Origin: G963717155 sp963717155
GTDB taxonomy: Bacteria; Actinomycetota; Thermoleophilia; Gaiellales; JALYLC01
Assembly: GCA_963717155.1 (NCBI GenBank)
Contig: OY970326.1
Span: 3,224,001 to 3,288,000, forward strand
Length of the DNA: 64,000 bases
Reading direction: 5' to 3'
Numbering within the stretch: position 1 is the first letter of the stretch; each line of letters starts with the position of its first letter. Shown here piece after piece: positions 1-9,717 of this stretch. The translations under genes were made by a program, and so were the position numbers. The notes below the pieces were generated by a model. That model did not search any database, was not told the origin of the DNA, and saw only the letters and a program-made list of their open reading frames with translations.

Positions 1-283
<283 letters not shown>

Positions 284-359
284 TAATGGCCACGGCGCGC
301 AGATCGGGCCATCGCGCGCACGCCGACGTGCTCGCACCAGTGCCGCGCCGAGGGCTCGG

Positions 360-1391
360 TCAGACGCGGGCGTCGGGCCGGACGGGCGCTGCCGCAGTCG
401 AGCCGCGCGCAACGAGCTCCGGCTCGAAGAAGAGCTCCTCGGCCTGAACGGCCGAGCCCTCGATCTGGCCTGTCAGCATCGCCACCGCGGCGCGTCCGAT
501 CGCCTCGATCGGCTGGCGGACGGTCGTCAGCGGCGGGTCCGTGCAGTTCATGAACGCCGAGTCGTCGTAGCCGACGACGGAGACGTCGGCGGGAACGGAC
601 AGCCCGGCGCGTCGGGCCGCCCGGATCGCGCCGAGTGCGATCGGGTCGCTGGCGCACACGATGCCGGTGACGCCGTGCCTGATCAGCCGGGTTGCGGCTG
701 CGTGCCCGCCCTCGAGCGAGAACATGGTGCGCTCGACGAGCTCCGCGACGTGCGCGCCCCCGGCCTGACCGGCGGCCTCGGCGGCGGCCTCGAACGCCGC
801 CAGCTTGCGACGCGAAGGCACGTGGTCCGGCGGGCCGAGGATCAATCCGATCCGTTCGTGGCCCAGCGAGACGAGGTGCCCGTACGCCTGCTCCATGGCG
901 ACGGCGTCGTCCGTGGAGACGCGCGGGAAGTCCAGGTGCTCGGCGGCCGCGTTCACGAGCACGACCGGCAGACGCAGCTTCAGTAGCCGCTGGTAGTGAT
1001 CGTGCGGCGCATCTGCCTCGGCGTACTGGCCGCCCGCGAAGACCATGCCGGAGACCTGTCGCTCGAGCAGCATGTCGACGTACTCGGACTCGGACATGCT
1101 GCCCGTCCGCGTGCACAGGACGGCGTTGAACCCACGCTGCGCGAGCGCCCCGCCGACCACCTCGGCAAGCGCCGGGAAGATGGGGTTCTGCAGCTCGGGC
1201 ACCACGAGCCCGACCATGCGCGCTCGCCGCACACGCAGGTTGGTCGGGCGCTCGTAGCCGATCACGTCGAGTGCCGTGAGCACCGCTGCGCGGGTCGCAT
1301 CGGAGATGCCCGGCTTGCCGTTGAGCACGCGACTGACCGTCGCCTCGCTCACCCCGGCCTGCTTGGCTACGTCTGCAAGATTTCGCGCCAC
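360..1391 (-). CDS. LacI-family transcriptional regulator
   Basis: A 343-residue protein starting MARNLADVAKQAGVS. An N-terminal helix-turn-helix and hinge helix (ATVSRVLNG, residues about 16-24) are followed by a periplasmic-binding-protein-like sensor domain (MVGLVVPELQNPIFPALAEV) ending near residue 335. It should bind a sugar or derivative and repress nearby genes. Candidates are the GH13 gene downstream and the divergent dehydrogenase/SDR pair. The GTG at 1391 is preferred over the ATG at 1409 because TATAGT lies 6 nt upstream (leaderless) and neither start has a ribosome binding site. Length is typical for the family. Confidence 0.9.
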   Translation of the reverse strand: MARNLADVAKQAGVSEATVSRVLNGKPGISDATRAAVLTALDVIGYERPTNLRVRRARMVGLVVPELQNPIFPALAEVVGGALAQRGFNAVLCTRTGSMSESEYVDMLLERQVSGMVFAGGQYAEADAPHDHYQRLLKLRLPVVLVNAAAEHLDFPRVSTDDAVAMEQAYGHLVSLGHERIGLILGPPDHVPSRRKLAAFEAAAEAAGQAGGAHVAELVERTMFSLEGGHAAATRLIRHGVTGIVCASDPIALGAIRAARRAGLSVPADVSVVGYDDSAFMNCTDPPLTTVRQPIEAIGRAAVAMLTGQIEGSAVQAEELFFEPELVARGSTAAAPVRPDARV

Positions 1392-1426
1392 GCTGCAACT
1401 ATAAGACATGCTGTTGCAAGACTTGC
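1392..1426 (-). promoter_or_regulatory. lacI promoter with GCAAGACTTGC palindrome
   Basis: TATAGT (1403-1398) is 6 nt from the GTG start. An 11-bp palindrome GCAAG-A-CTTGC (1416-1426) overlaps where the -35 box would be. Its half-site matches the TGCAAGA repeats in front of the GH13 gene, which suggests autoregulation by the LacI protein. The rest of the 1427-1517 divergent region shows no clear second promoter. Confidence 0.45.
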
Positions 1427-1517
1427 GGCCCGCCGACATGCACCCACCCGGCGGCGCGCGTAGTAACGTCGCACACCGAGAGATGGCGATGGCGACCCTG
1501 CACGGGAGCGAGTAGGC

Positions 1518-2553
1518 ATGCGCGCCGCGGTCACGCGCGCTCGCTCGACGATGGAGGTCGTCGACGTCCCCGAGCCTGGCCCGGCGGAGCCCGGCCACGT
1601 CGTCCTGCGCCCCGAGACCGTCGGGCTCTGCGGCTCCGACTTCCACTACTTCCACGGCAACATGGGATCGGTTCCGGACGACGAGCTGTATCCCCGAATC
1701 CAGGGCCACGAGTTCTCGGCGATCGTCGAGGACGTCGGGCCCGACTGCCCGCCTGCGCTCGCACCGGGCCAGCGCGTCGCGGTCTGGCCGGTCGTCGCGT
1801 GCGGCACCTGCCACGCATGCCGGCTCGGCCGCGACAACGCGTGCGAGCGCATCAGCCTGATCGGGATCCACTCGGACGGCGCGCTGCGCGAGCTCCTCTC
1901 CGTTCCGGCCACGCAGGCCTTCCCCGTCACGCACACCGATGCCCGCCTCACCGCGTTCATCGAGCCGATGTCGATCGCCGTCCGGACGGTCAGACGCGGC
2001 CGCGTGGCGGCCGGAGAGCGGGTGCTCGTGCTCGGCGCCGGCCCGATCGGCCAGGCCGTGGCGATCGCCGCGCTCGACCTGGGTGCGAGCGTGCTGCTCG
2101 CCGACCGCCTCGCAAGCAGGCTCGAGCGCGGCCGCGCGTCGGGCGCCGACCTGGCCCTGCTCGAGCACGACGTCGATCTCCTCGCACGCGCGCGCGAGTG
2201 GGCAGGCGGCGAGCTGCCCGAGGTGGTGATCGAGGCGACGGGCGCGAAGGAGCCGATGCGCGCCGCGCTCGACGTCGTCGCCCAGACGGGGCGCGTGCGT
2301 CGTCGTCGGCCTCTCGACCCACGAGGTGCCGTTGCGCATCGGCGCGCTGCCGTTTCGCGAGCTCGACGTGCTCGGCGTCAGCTGCTGCAGCGGCGACGAC
2401 TTCGCCGAGGCCGTGCAGCTCGTCGCACGACGTCGCGACGCGGTCGAGCCGCTGATCTCGCACGAGTTCGCGCTCGAGGACGCTCCGGCCGCGATCGAGT
2501 TCGCGATCGACAACCCCGCCGAGGTGATGAAGGCGCTGGTGCACGCCGGATGA
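1518..2553 (+). CDS. Zinc-dependent alcohol/polyol dehydrogenase (one frameshift)
   Basis: Medium-chain dehydrogenase of the sorbitol/threonine dehydrogenase type. A GroES-like domain carries catalytic-zinc residues (GLCGSDFHYFHG, then GHEF) and a structural zinc loop (CGTCHACRLGRDNAC). A Rossmann fold follows (VLGAGPIGQ). The reading frame shifts by one base near 2298: the first part ends in a run of arginines, while the next frame gives VVVGLSTHEVPLRIG and continues to a TGA at 2551-2553. The repaired length, about 345 residues, is normal, so a one-base insertion in the sequence is likely. The stop overlaps the ATG of the following SDR. It probably oxidises a sugar alcohol or related polyol with NAD(P). 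Confidence 0.8.
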
Positions 2554-3371
2554 GCACCGATCCGGCCACGGTGATGGGTCGACTCTTCGACGTCCGCGGC
2601 AGCCGCGCAGTCGTCACCGGCGCCGCGAGCGGGCTCGGCCGCGCGATCACCGAGGTCCTGGCCGAGTGCGGCGCGAGGGTCACGCTCGCCGATCTCGACG
2701 CCGAGCGGCTGGACGAGGTCGCCGCCGCACTTGCCTCTCGTGGCTGCGACGTCCGCACGGCCCGGGTCGACGTCACCGACGATGCCTCGGTCCGGGCCGC
2801 GTTCGACGACGCCGTCGCAGCCTACGGCGGCATCGACATCGTGTTCGCGAACGCGGGCATCGCGGCCGTCCCGGGCTACGCGAACCCCGGCGGACAGGAG
2901 CTTCACACCGTCGCGGACGACGTCTGGCGACGGGTCGTCGGCGTCAACCTCGACGGCGTCCTCCACACGCTTCGCGCTGCGGCCGGGGTGATGAAGCCGC
3001 AGGGGTCGGGTCGGATCGTGATCACGGCATCGACCGCCGGGCTGCGCGCCGATCCGATGGTCTGCTACGGCTACATCGCGAGCAAGGGGGCGGTAGTCAA
3101 CGTCGCGCGCCAGGCCGCGCTCGAGCTCGCACCCCACGGCGTCCACGTGAACGTGATCGCGCCGGGACCCATCAAGACGCGCATCGGCGGCGGCGTGACG
3201 CCCGAGTCGGAACGGCAGTGGGCCGCGCTCGTGCCGCTCGGCCGCATGGGCGAGCCGGAGGAGCTGAAGGGCCTCGCGCTGCTGCTCGCGTCCCCGGCCG
3301 CGAGCTTCATCACGGGAGCGGTGATCACGATCGACGGAGGCCAGCTCCTGGGCGAGCCAGGAGCGTGGTGA
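2550..3371 (+). CDS. Short-chain dehydrogenase/reductase (SDR)
   Basis: A 273-residue classical SDR. It has the cofactor loop TGAASGLG (about residue 22), the NAG motif (FANAGIA), a catalytic Ser in VITAST, the YIASK Tyr/Lys pair and the C-terminal ITGAVITIDGGQ typical of FabG-like enzymes. The ATG overlaps the stop of the preceding zinc dehydrogenase (ATGA), so the two are translationally coupled and probably act on successive steps of one sugar or alcohol oxidation. The substrate is unknown. Confidence 0.88.
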   Translation: MSTDPATVMGRLFDVRGSRAVVTGAASGLGRAITEVLAECGARVTLADLDAERLDEVAAALASRGCDVRTARVDVTDDASVRAAFDDAVAAYGGIDIVFANAGIAAVPGYANPGGQELHTVADDVWRRVVGVNLDGVLHTLRAAAGVMKPQGSGRIVITASTAGLRADPMVCYGYIASKGAVVNVARQAALELAPHGVHVNVIAPGPIKTRIGGGVTPESERQWAALVPLGRMGEPEELKGLALLLASPAASFITGAVITIDGGQLLGEPGAW

Positions 3372-3400
3372 GAGCCCGATTTCGCGTGCGGCTCCACTAG

Positions 3401-3451
3401 TCCCACTATTCGGAACACTGTCTTGACGACTGGGAAGCGGCCCTGTACGGT
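3401..3451 (+). promoter_or_regulatory. Promoter of the ABC importer with an IclR-type operator
   Basis: TTGACG (3423-3428), a 17-bp spacer and TACGGT (3446-3451) form a good promoter. Immediately upstream, 3401-3428 matches the minus-strand element at 37292-37265 in 22 of 28 positions, including the cores GGAACAC and GTCTTGAC. The second copy lies between ligM and iclR, so the IclR protein is the likely regulator of both. The imperfect palindrome here is TCCCAC-N6-GGAAC. Confidence 0.65.
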
Positions 3452-3793
3452 CGCCGAGGTACTCGTGTTTTTCGCTGTGCGAACGTCCCTCGGTTGACTG
3501 CTCCGGCATCCGGCGCCATCGGAATCGTCGGAGAGAACCACGTGCTCCCCTGCGCACGACAGCTGCCATTTTCAGTGCGGAAGCCGCCTCAACAACGGTG
3601 ACCGACCGCCGTCTAACACCAGGAACACGCAATTGCGGCATCGCGAATCGTCAAGGAGGGCACGAGCATTGAATCCGGCGCGAGGAGGAAGTGTTTGACG
3701 AGGTCGTGATCTCCCCGGCCGTGCGCCTTTCGCTGCATCGACCGCCGCGTGGTTCAGTCCCAAACGACTCTAGAAATCGAGGGTAGAGACCTG
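3452..3793 (+). other. Long 5' leader of the ABC importer operon, no gene seen
   Basis: About 335 nt separate the -10 box from the substrate-binding-protein start. I see no convincing ORF, known riboswitch or terminator. There is an AAGGAGGG sequence near 3653 followed by a 9-codon TTG frame, and a second TTGACG near 3693 without a good -10. It may simply be a long untranslated leader. Confidence 0.35.
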
Positions 3794-5132
3794 ATGAGAT
3801 CGATGAAGATCAAACTTGGTGTCGTGTGCGCGGCCGGCTGCCTTGCGGCGCTGACGTCGGCCCTGTGGGTGTCGGGCGCCGGCGCGGCCGGCGTGGTGGG
3901 CTCCGGTACTGCATCCGCGACGAAGTCGGTGTGCGGCGCTGGGCACGGGCAAGAAGGCGACCGGCAAGCCGATCAAGATCGGCGGGATCGACATGCTGAT
4001 CCCGGGCGTCGACTTCACGACGATCGGCAAGTTCGCGGCACGCGTACTTCAACTGCGTGAACGACAACGGCGGCATCAACGGCCGCCCGATCAAGTACAT
4101 CCTGTACAACGAGCAGCTCAACCCGACGCAGGAGGCGTCGCTCGCCAAGAAGCTCGTCGAGAGCGACAAGGTCGTCGGCATCGTCGGCAACACCAGCTTC
4201 GCCGAGTGCGGCACGAACTGGAAGTACTACCAGTCCAAGGGCTTCACGGTGATCGGCGCCGGCGTCCAGGCCGAGTGCTTCGGAACTCCGCCGATTCGCC
4301 GAGTCCAACATGGGCCCGCGCTACAGCAACATCGGCGCCGCCCAGGCGCTCGTGAAGCTCGGCGCGAAGTCGCTCGTCGTGGCATCGCCCGACACGATCT
4401 CCGCGTACGCCGACGGTGGCGTCGCTCAAGGTCGCCAAGGCCGCGGGCATCCCGAGCCACATCTTCCCGATCAAGCTCCCGATCACGGACGCGAACTCGA
4501 CGATCCTGCAGCTCGTGCAGGCAGCCGGTAGCGGCGGCGGCGTCATCCTCGACTTCACGCCCGACTCGGCGCCGGCACTGATGCAGGCGGCCATCTCGCA
4601 GGGCCTCGTCGACAAGGTGCTGTGGGGCTCGTCGACGCCGATCGCGAACGCGTTCATGGCGAAGCAGTTCCCGCAGTTCGACGGCAAGATGCACATCGAC
4701 CAGGAGTTCGGCAACATCAACGATGGCACGCCGGACGAGAACCTGTACCTGCAGATCACGAAGAAGTACGCACCGAGCATCTCGCCGCAGGCGTTCGGTC
4801 AGATGGGCTTCATGGACGCGAAGTTCGCGACCCAGGCGCTGATGAACGTGAAGGGAGCGGTCACCGCCGCGTCGTACAACGCAGCAGTGAAGGCCCTCAA
4901 GAACGTCAAGACCAGCATGCTCTGCAAGCCGTGGTACTTCGGTTCGAACCTCAAGTACCACATCCCGAACAACGCGGACATCATCGTCACGTACAAGGGC
5001 GGCGAGGTCGTGACGGAGAACGTGTTCGGAGGCAAGACGCCGTGCTTCCAGATCCAGGCTGTCGACCCGCAGCTCGCGCAGACGCGCAAGTGGGAGAAGC
5101 AGTTCAGCCTGAACACCGGCGGGAACAAGTAG
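3794..5132 (+). CDS. ABC transporter substrate-binding protein, branched-chain amino acid type (several frameshifts)
   Basis: Starts MRSMKIKLGVVCAAGC with a signal peptide ending after SGAGAAG. Conserved type-1 periplasmic binding-protein segments follow in order but in different frames: IKIGGIDMLIPGVDFTTIGK, NDNGGINGRPIKYILYNEQ, VVGIVGNTSFAECGTNW, GPRYSNIGAAQALVKLGAKS, then a clean C-terminal half to the TAA at 5130-5132. Single-base shifts are needed near 3945, 4042, 4290 and 4423. The repaired length, about 440 residues, is normal, so sequence errors are more likely than decay. It should capture a small carboxylate outside the membrane for the LivHMGF permease. The shared IclR-type operator suggests an aromatic acid, as with CouP-type proteins. 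Confidence 0.8.
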
Positions 5133-5162
5133 CCAATGCGTGATCGATCAGGGCGCCCGTGA

Positions 5163-6096
5163 GTGCCGATGATTAGCTTCGCCTTCACGGTGTTCGGCGT
5201 GGACTGGATCTTCCTCAAGCCGTACATCGTGCTCGGGCTCGCACTGGGGAGCGTGTATGCGCTCTCCGGCGTGGGAGTGGTCGTGCTGTACCAGGCCACC
5301 GGAGTGCTGAACCTCGCGTTCGGCGCAATCGGCGCCGCGGGCGCCCTGATCGCCTACTACCTCGTCAACCACACGAGCCTGCCTCACTGGCTCGCCTACC
5401 TGGCCTGCGTCGCTGTTCGGCGCGGCCGTCAACTTCGTCTACGGCATCCTCCTGGGCCCCGCCTTCGCGCGGCGGGACCCGCTCGTGAAGATGATGGGGA
5501 CGCTCGCGCTCGCCCTGATCCTGCTCGGCGTGATGGCATGGCGCGCGCCGGCAGGCGGGGCGTTCGTGCGCGTGCTCCAGCTGCCGACGTCGACGCGGAC
5601 GTTCGAGCTCTTCGGCGCCGTCGTGACCTGGACCCAGGTGATCGCGCTCGTGTTCGCGCTCGTGCTCGTGATCGGCACGACGGCGTTCCTGCGTCTCACG
5701 AAGCTCGGAACCGCCATGCGCGCCCTCGCGAGCGACCGTGAGATCACGGCCACGCTCGGCGTGCCCGTGCGCCGGGTCGAGATGTCCGCCTGGCTCGGGT
5801 CCGGCGTCGTCTGCGGCGTCGCGGGCCTGATGCTCGCGGACCTCTTCACCACGCTCGACTACACCGCGCTCACCTTCCTCGTGATCTCCTCGCTCGCGGC
5901 GGCGCTCATCGGTCGCCTGCGGTCGCTCTGGGTCACGTTCGCCGGCGGCCTCGCGGTCGGCCTGCTGCAGGCGGTCGCCACGCCGTACAACTCGATCACG
6001 GCCTACCGCACCGCGGCGCCGTTCGTGCTTGCGATCGTCGCGCTGCTCTACCTCGCGCGCCACCGCACGGTCACGATCTCGCGGGCGACCGGGTAG
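5163..6096 (+). CDS. livH: Branched-chain-type ABC permease, LivH family (one frameshift)
   Basis: Hydrophobic inner-membrane permease with the LivH pattern: GLALGSVYALSGVGVVVLYQATGVLNLAFGAIG near the N-terminus, RLTKLGTAMRALASDREIT in the cytoplasmic coupling loop, and a GRLRSLWVTFAGGLAVGLLQ helix. A one-base shift near 5415 joins LAYLACVA to NFVYGILLGPAFARRDPL. The start is GTG 5163 or ATG 5169; neither has a clear ribosome binding site. It pairs with the LivM-like protein to form the translocation channel. Confidence 0.82.
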
Positions 6097-6101
6097 CCCG
6101 G

Positions 6102-7164
6102 GTGCTGCTCGGAAACGCAGGTTCGGCGCTCGACGCGCGGGACGTCATACGGCGCAGCGCCTCGACCATCGTGTTCCTCGGGATCGTGCTGTTCGTCGTA
6201 CCCGCCGTCCTCGGCGAGGACTGGATCAAGACCCTCACGAGCGTCGCGATCTACGCGGTGGTCGCGGGAGGGCTCGTGACGCTGTACGGGCGGGTCGGGA
6301 TGATCTCGCTCGGGCAGATCGCGCTGCTCGCGATCGGCACCTGGACCGCGACACGCCTCTCGTACGCGATCGGGGATGCCGTTCCCGGTCCTGCTGCTCG
6401 TGACCGGCGCGATCACGTGCGCCGTGGGCGTGCTGATCGGGCTTCCGGCACTGCGGCTGAGCGGCCTCTACCTCGCGCTGATCACGCTGATGGCAGCCGG
6501 TGCCGTGAACGTCGTCCTGACGACGATCAACTTCCCGAACGGCGGCCACGGCTTCACCGGACACACGTCGGCGGTCGACCTCTCGGGCCTGCAGCCCGTG
6601 GGCAGACCCGGCATCGCCGGCGGCGACACCGCCTACTACCGCTACACGATCGTCGTCTGCGCGCTCATGTTCCTGCTGATGGCGGTGCACTTCGCGACGA
6701 AGCCGGGCCGCGCGTGGGCATCGATCCGCGAGAGCGAGCCCGCGGCCCTCGCGGCCGGCGTGAACATCGTCAAGTACAAGATGTGGGCATTCGCGCTCGC
6801 GTCGTTCACGACCGGCGTCGCGGGCGGCCTGCTCGCAGCGCAGCTCGGGCAGCCGACGCCGTTCGGGTTCCCGACGCAGGACTCGCTCACGTTGCTCGCG
6901 GCGGCCCTGATCGGTGGCATCTTCTCGCTGTGGGGCGCCGTCATCGCCGGCGCGTTCAGCCAGCTCGCGCCCTTCATCTTCCAGGCCCAGTGGGGCATCG
7001 ACCCGAACTTCCTGCTGATCATCTTCGGGCTGGGCCTCCTCCAGGTGCTCCTGACCGCGCCGCGTGGCATCGTTGTGCAGATGCCGCAGGACATCATGAA
7101 CCTGGGACGTCTCGGACTGCGCCTCTTCCGACGCATGACGGGCGGCGCGCGGGAAGCGTCATGA
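6102..7164 (+). CDS. livM: Branched-chain-type ABC permease, LivM family (one frameshift)
   Basis: Second permease subunit, about 350 residues. LivM features include YGRVGMISLGQIALLAIGTW, GLPALRLSGLYLALITLMAAG and RESEPAALAAGVNIVKYKMWAFALASF, with about ten hydrophobic segments. One base is lost or gained near 6380, where SYAIGDA must be joined to PFPVLLLVTGAI. The stop TGA overlaps the ATG of the ATPase gene (ATGA at 7161). Works with LivH in substrate translocation. Confidence 0.82.
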
Positions 7165-7895
7165 TCGAGGTCGAGGGGCTGACCGTGCGATTCGCCGGTG
7201 TGACGCCGATCGACGACGTCAGCGTCGTCTTCCCCGGCGGCACGTGCGGCCTGATCGGGCCGAACGGGGCGGGAAAGACGACGTTCTTCAACGTCCTCAG
7301 CGGCTTCGTCAAGCCGGCGGCTGGGTCGATCCGCGCGTTCGGCGACGACCTGCTTAAGATGGTGGACTACCGTCGCGCGCGCTGGGGGCTGCGACGCACG
7401 TTCCAGACCGAGATGGCGATCGAGCAGCTCTCGGTGTTCGACAACATCGCGATGATCCACGAGCACTCCGGAGCGGGACGCGCGACGCGCAAGGCGGACG
7501 TCCTCAGCGCCATCGAGTACGTGGGCCTCGAGGTGCCTCCGAACGTGAAGGTCGGCGGGCTCGGCGCGCGCGATCGGCGCCTCGTCGAGATCGCCCGGGC
7601 CGTCGTCGGGGCGCCGCGCGTCGTGCTGCTCGATGAGCCGGCCGCGGGACTCCCGGACGAGGAGACCGAGCACATGGCCGGTGTGATCCAGAAGATCCCC
7701 GAGCGATTCGGGGCGCTCGTGATCCTCGTCGACCACGACATGAGCCTCGTCCAGGCGTGCTGTACGACGACCGCGGTGCTCGACTTCGGCAGGCTGATCG
7801 CGACGGGAGCGACCGCCGACGTGCTGCGCGACGAGAACGTCATGCGCGCGTACCTGGGCACGGAGGATGTCGCCGCGAGCGAGGAGCTCGCGTGA
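7161..7895 (+). CDS. livG: ABC importer ATPase, LivG type
   Basis: A 244-residue ATP-binding subunit with Walker A GPNGAGKTT, Q-loop in RRTFQTEMA, Walker B VVLLDEPAAGL and H-loop ILVDHDMSLV. The ABC signature reads GLGARDRRLVEIARA instead of the usual LSxGxQR. This is a noticeable deviation, although the residues around it are conserved. ATG overlaps the permease stop and the stop overlaps the next ATPase's GTG, so the genes form one tightly coupled operon. Confidence 0.9.
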   Translation: MIEVEGLTVRFAGVTPIDDVSVVFPGGTCGLIGPNGAGKTTFFNVLSGFVKPAAGSIRAFGDDLLKMVDYRRARWGLRRTFQTEMAIEQLSVFDNIAMIHEHSGAGRATRKADVLSAIEYVGLEVPPNVKVGGLGARDRRLVEIARAVVGAPRVVLLDEPAAGLPDEETEHMAGVIQKIPERFGALVILVDHDMSLVQACCTTTAVLDFGRLIATGATADVLRDENVMRAYLGTEDVAASEELA

Positions 7896-8686
7896 GCGCG
7901 GCGGAGGCACCGCCGGTCGGGCCCGAGCTGCGCTTCGAGCACCTGAACGTCTCTCGTGGTGGCCGGCGCGTCCTCCACGACGTGTCGCTCGAGATCCCGG
8001 CAGGCGAGATCACGACGCTGCTGGGCCCGAACGGGGCGGGGAAGTCGTCGCTCGTGCTGGCGGTTGGTGGGCTGCTGCGGATCGGCAGCGGCCGCGTGCT
8101 GCTGGGTGACGACGACCTCACGCGACGGCGGCCCGAGCAGGTGCGCGGCGCCGGCGTCGCGATCGTGCCCGAAGGGAGACGCCTGCTTCCCGGGCTGACG
8201 GTCGAGGACAACCTCCGCGTCGCCACGTACGCGCTGTCCAAGGAGGACGCGAAGACCGGGATCGCGCGCGCGCTGGAGCTGTTCCCGGAGCTCGAGAAGC
8301 GCTGGAAGATCACCTGCCGCCTGCTCTCGGGCGGCGAGCAGCAGATGGTCGTGCTCGCCCAGGCGCTCGTCTCGCACCCGCGCGTGATCATCGTGGACGA
8401 GCTGTCGCTCGGGCTCGCGCCGGTCGTCGTGAAGCGCCTCGCCCCCGTGCTCGAGGCGATCGCCGCGACGGGCGTCGGCGTGCTGCTGATCGAGCAGTTC
8501 GCGCACGTCGCGCTGGCGTTGGCGAAGAAGGCGTACGTGCTCGAGGGTGGCCGCATCCGCTACGAGGGGACCGCGAAGGAGCTGACGGAGCAGCCCGAGC
8601 TGCTGCGCTCCGCCTACCTGCTGCGCGGGAAGGCCGCTGACTCGATCGATACCGCGGCGCCCGCCACGGACCTCACCCAGAGCTAG
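7892..8686 (+). CDS. livF: ABC importer ATPase, LivF type
   Basis: A 264-residue second ATPase with Walker A GPNGAGKSS, canonical signature LLSGGEQQMVVLAQAL, Walker B VIIVDELSLGLAP and the H-loop region LLIEQFAHVA, which is typical of LivF. It starts at a GTG overlapping the preceding stop (GTGA). It is the last gene of the importer operon and ends 8 bp before the stop of a convergent dehydrogenase. The short gap 8687-8694 holds no evident terminator. Confidence 0.9.
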   Translation: MSAAEAPPVGPELRFEHLNVSRGGRRVLHDVSLEIPAGEITTLLGPNGAGKSSLVLAVGGLLRIGSGRVLLGDDDLTRRRPEQVRGAGVAIVPEGRRLLPGLTVEDNLRVATYALSKEDAKTGIARALELFPELEKRWKITCRLLSGGEQQMVVLAQALVSHPRVIIVDELSLGLAPVVVKRLAPVLEAIAATGVGVLLIEQFAHVALALAKKAYVLEGGRIRYEGTAKELTEQPELLRSAYLLRGKAADSIDTAAPATDLTQS

Positions 8687-8694
8687 AAGCTCTA

Positions 8695-9717
8695 TCAGCC
8701 GGGGACGAGCACTGCGCGACCGGTGATCTCGCCGTCGTTGAGCTTCGCGAGCACCTCGTTGACCGAGTCCAGCGGGTGCACCTCGGTCTTCAGCACCAGG
8801 CGGCCCGCCGCGTGGAGCTGCATGACCTCCCAGAGATCGAGCCAGGTGCCGACGAGGTTGCCCAGTACCGAGTGCTCGTTGCCGACGAAGCCGGCCGAGG
8901 GCACGCTGACCATGCCGCCGAAGCCCACGATCGAGTAGGTACCGCCGCGCGCGAGCATCGCCATCGCGTCGGCGTGCGTCTGGTCGGTACCGACGAAGTC
9001 GAACACGAGGTCGGCGCCCCGGCCACCCGTCAGCTCGCGTACCGCGTCGACCGACTCCCGGCCTTCGAGCACGTCGTCGGCTCCGAGCTCTCCCGCCAAC
9101 GCCCGTCGCCGCGAGTCGGTATCGATGGCGATGGTGGCACCCGATCCGAGCTCGCGGAGCAGCTGCAGCGCGATGTGGCCGACGCCGCCGACGCCGATCA
9201 CGACAGCGGTCGTGCCCGGTGTGGCCAGATGCCTGAGCCGTCGCACGGCGTGGTAGGCGGTGAGGCCTGCGTCGGCGTGGGGCGCGACCGCGGCCGGCTC
9301 GACGCCGGCCGGCAAGGTCACGAGCGAGCGTTCGGGAACGAGGACGAAATCGGCGAACCCGCCGTCGACCGTCAGCCCGGTGAACTGGTGGTGCACGCAG
9401 AGCATGTCGACGCCCCGCCGGCACGGAACGCAGAGCCCGCAGCTGTGCGGCGGGAACACGAGCACCGCGTCGCCCTTCGCGACGGTCGTCACCCCGGCGC
9501 CGGCCTCCTCCACCCAGCCCGCGTTCTCGTGGCCGAGCACGCGAGGCAGCGTCACTCCGGCCGGCTCCATGAGCCCCTCGATCGCGTGCAGGTCCGTCGC
9601 GCAGACGCCGGCCCCGCCGATCCGCACGAGCACGTCGGTCGGACGCGCGATCTCGGGCGTCGGCCGCTCGACGAACTCGAGCGGCTGGTGGTAGGCGCGC
9701 ATGAGTGCCGCTTTCAC
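8695..9717 (-). CDS. Zinc-dependent alcohol dehydrogenase
   Basis: A 340-residue medium-chain dehydrogenase starting MKAALMRAYHQPLEF. Catalytic zinc residues lie in VCATDLHAIEG and LGHENAGWVEE; the structural zinc loop is CGLCVPCRRGVDMLC; the Rossmann motif is VIGVGGVGHIALQLL. It resembles primary and aryl-alcohol dehydrogenases that use NAD. Its GTG overlaps the stop of the upstream GntR gene, and the benzoylformate-decarboxylase-like gene is in the same operon. A plausible job is interconversion of the aldehyde made by that decarboxylase with its alcohol. Confidence 0.87.
   Translation of the reverse strand: MKAALMRAYHQPLEFVERPTPEIARPTDVLVRIGGAGVCATDLHAIEGLMEPAGVTLPRVLGHENAGWVEEAGAGVTTVAKGDAVLVFPPHSCGLCVPCRRGVDMLCVHHQFTGLTVDGGFADFVLVPERSLVTLPAGVEPAAVAPHADAGLTAYHAVRRLRHLATPGTTAVVIGVGGVGHIALQLLRELGSGATIAIDTDSRRRALAGELGADDVLEGRESVDAVRELTGGRGADLVFDFVGTDQTHADAMAMLARGGTYSIVGFGGMVSVPSAGFVGNEHSVLGNLVGTWLDLWEVMQLHAAGRLVLKTEVHPLDSVNEVLAKLNDGEITGRAVLVPG

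Noticed and set aside
360..3641. A 1,093-codon open frame on the minus strand spanning lacI, the dehydrogenase and the SDR
   Set aside because: Only its C-terminal 343 codons show real protein motifs (LacI). The rest is antisense to well-supported genes and is Arg/Asp/His-rich, as is typical of GC-rich shadow frames.
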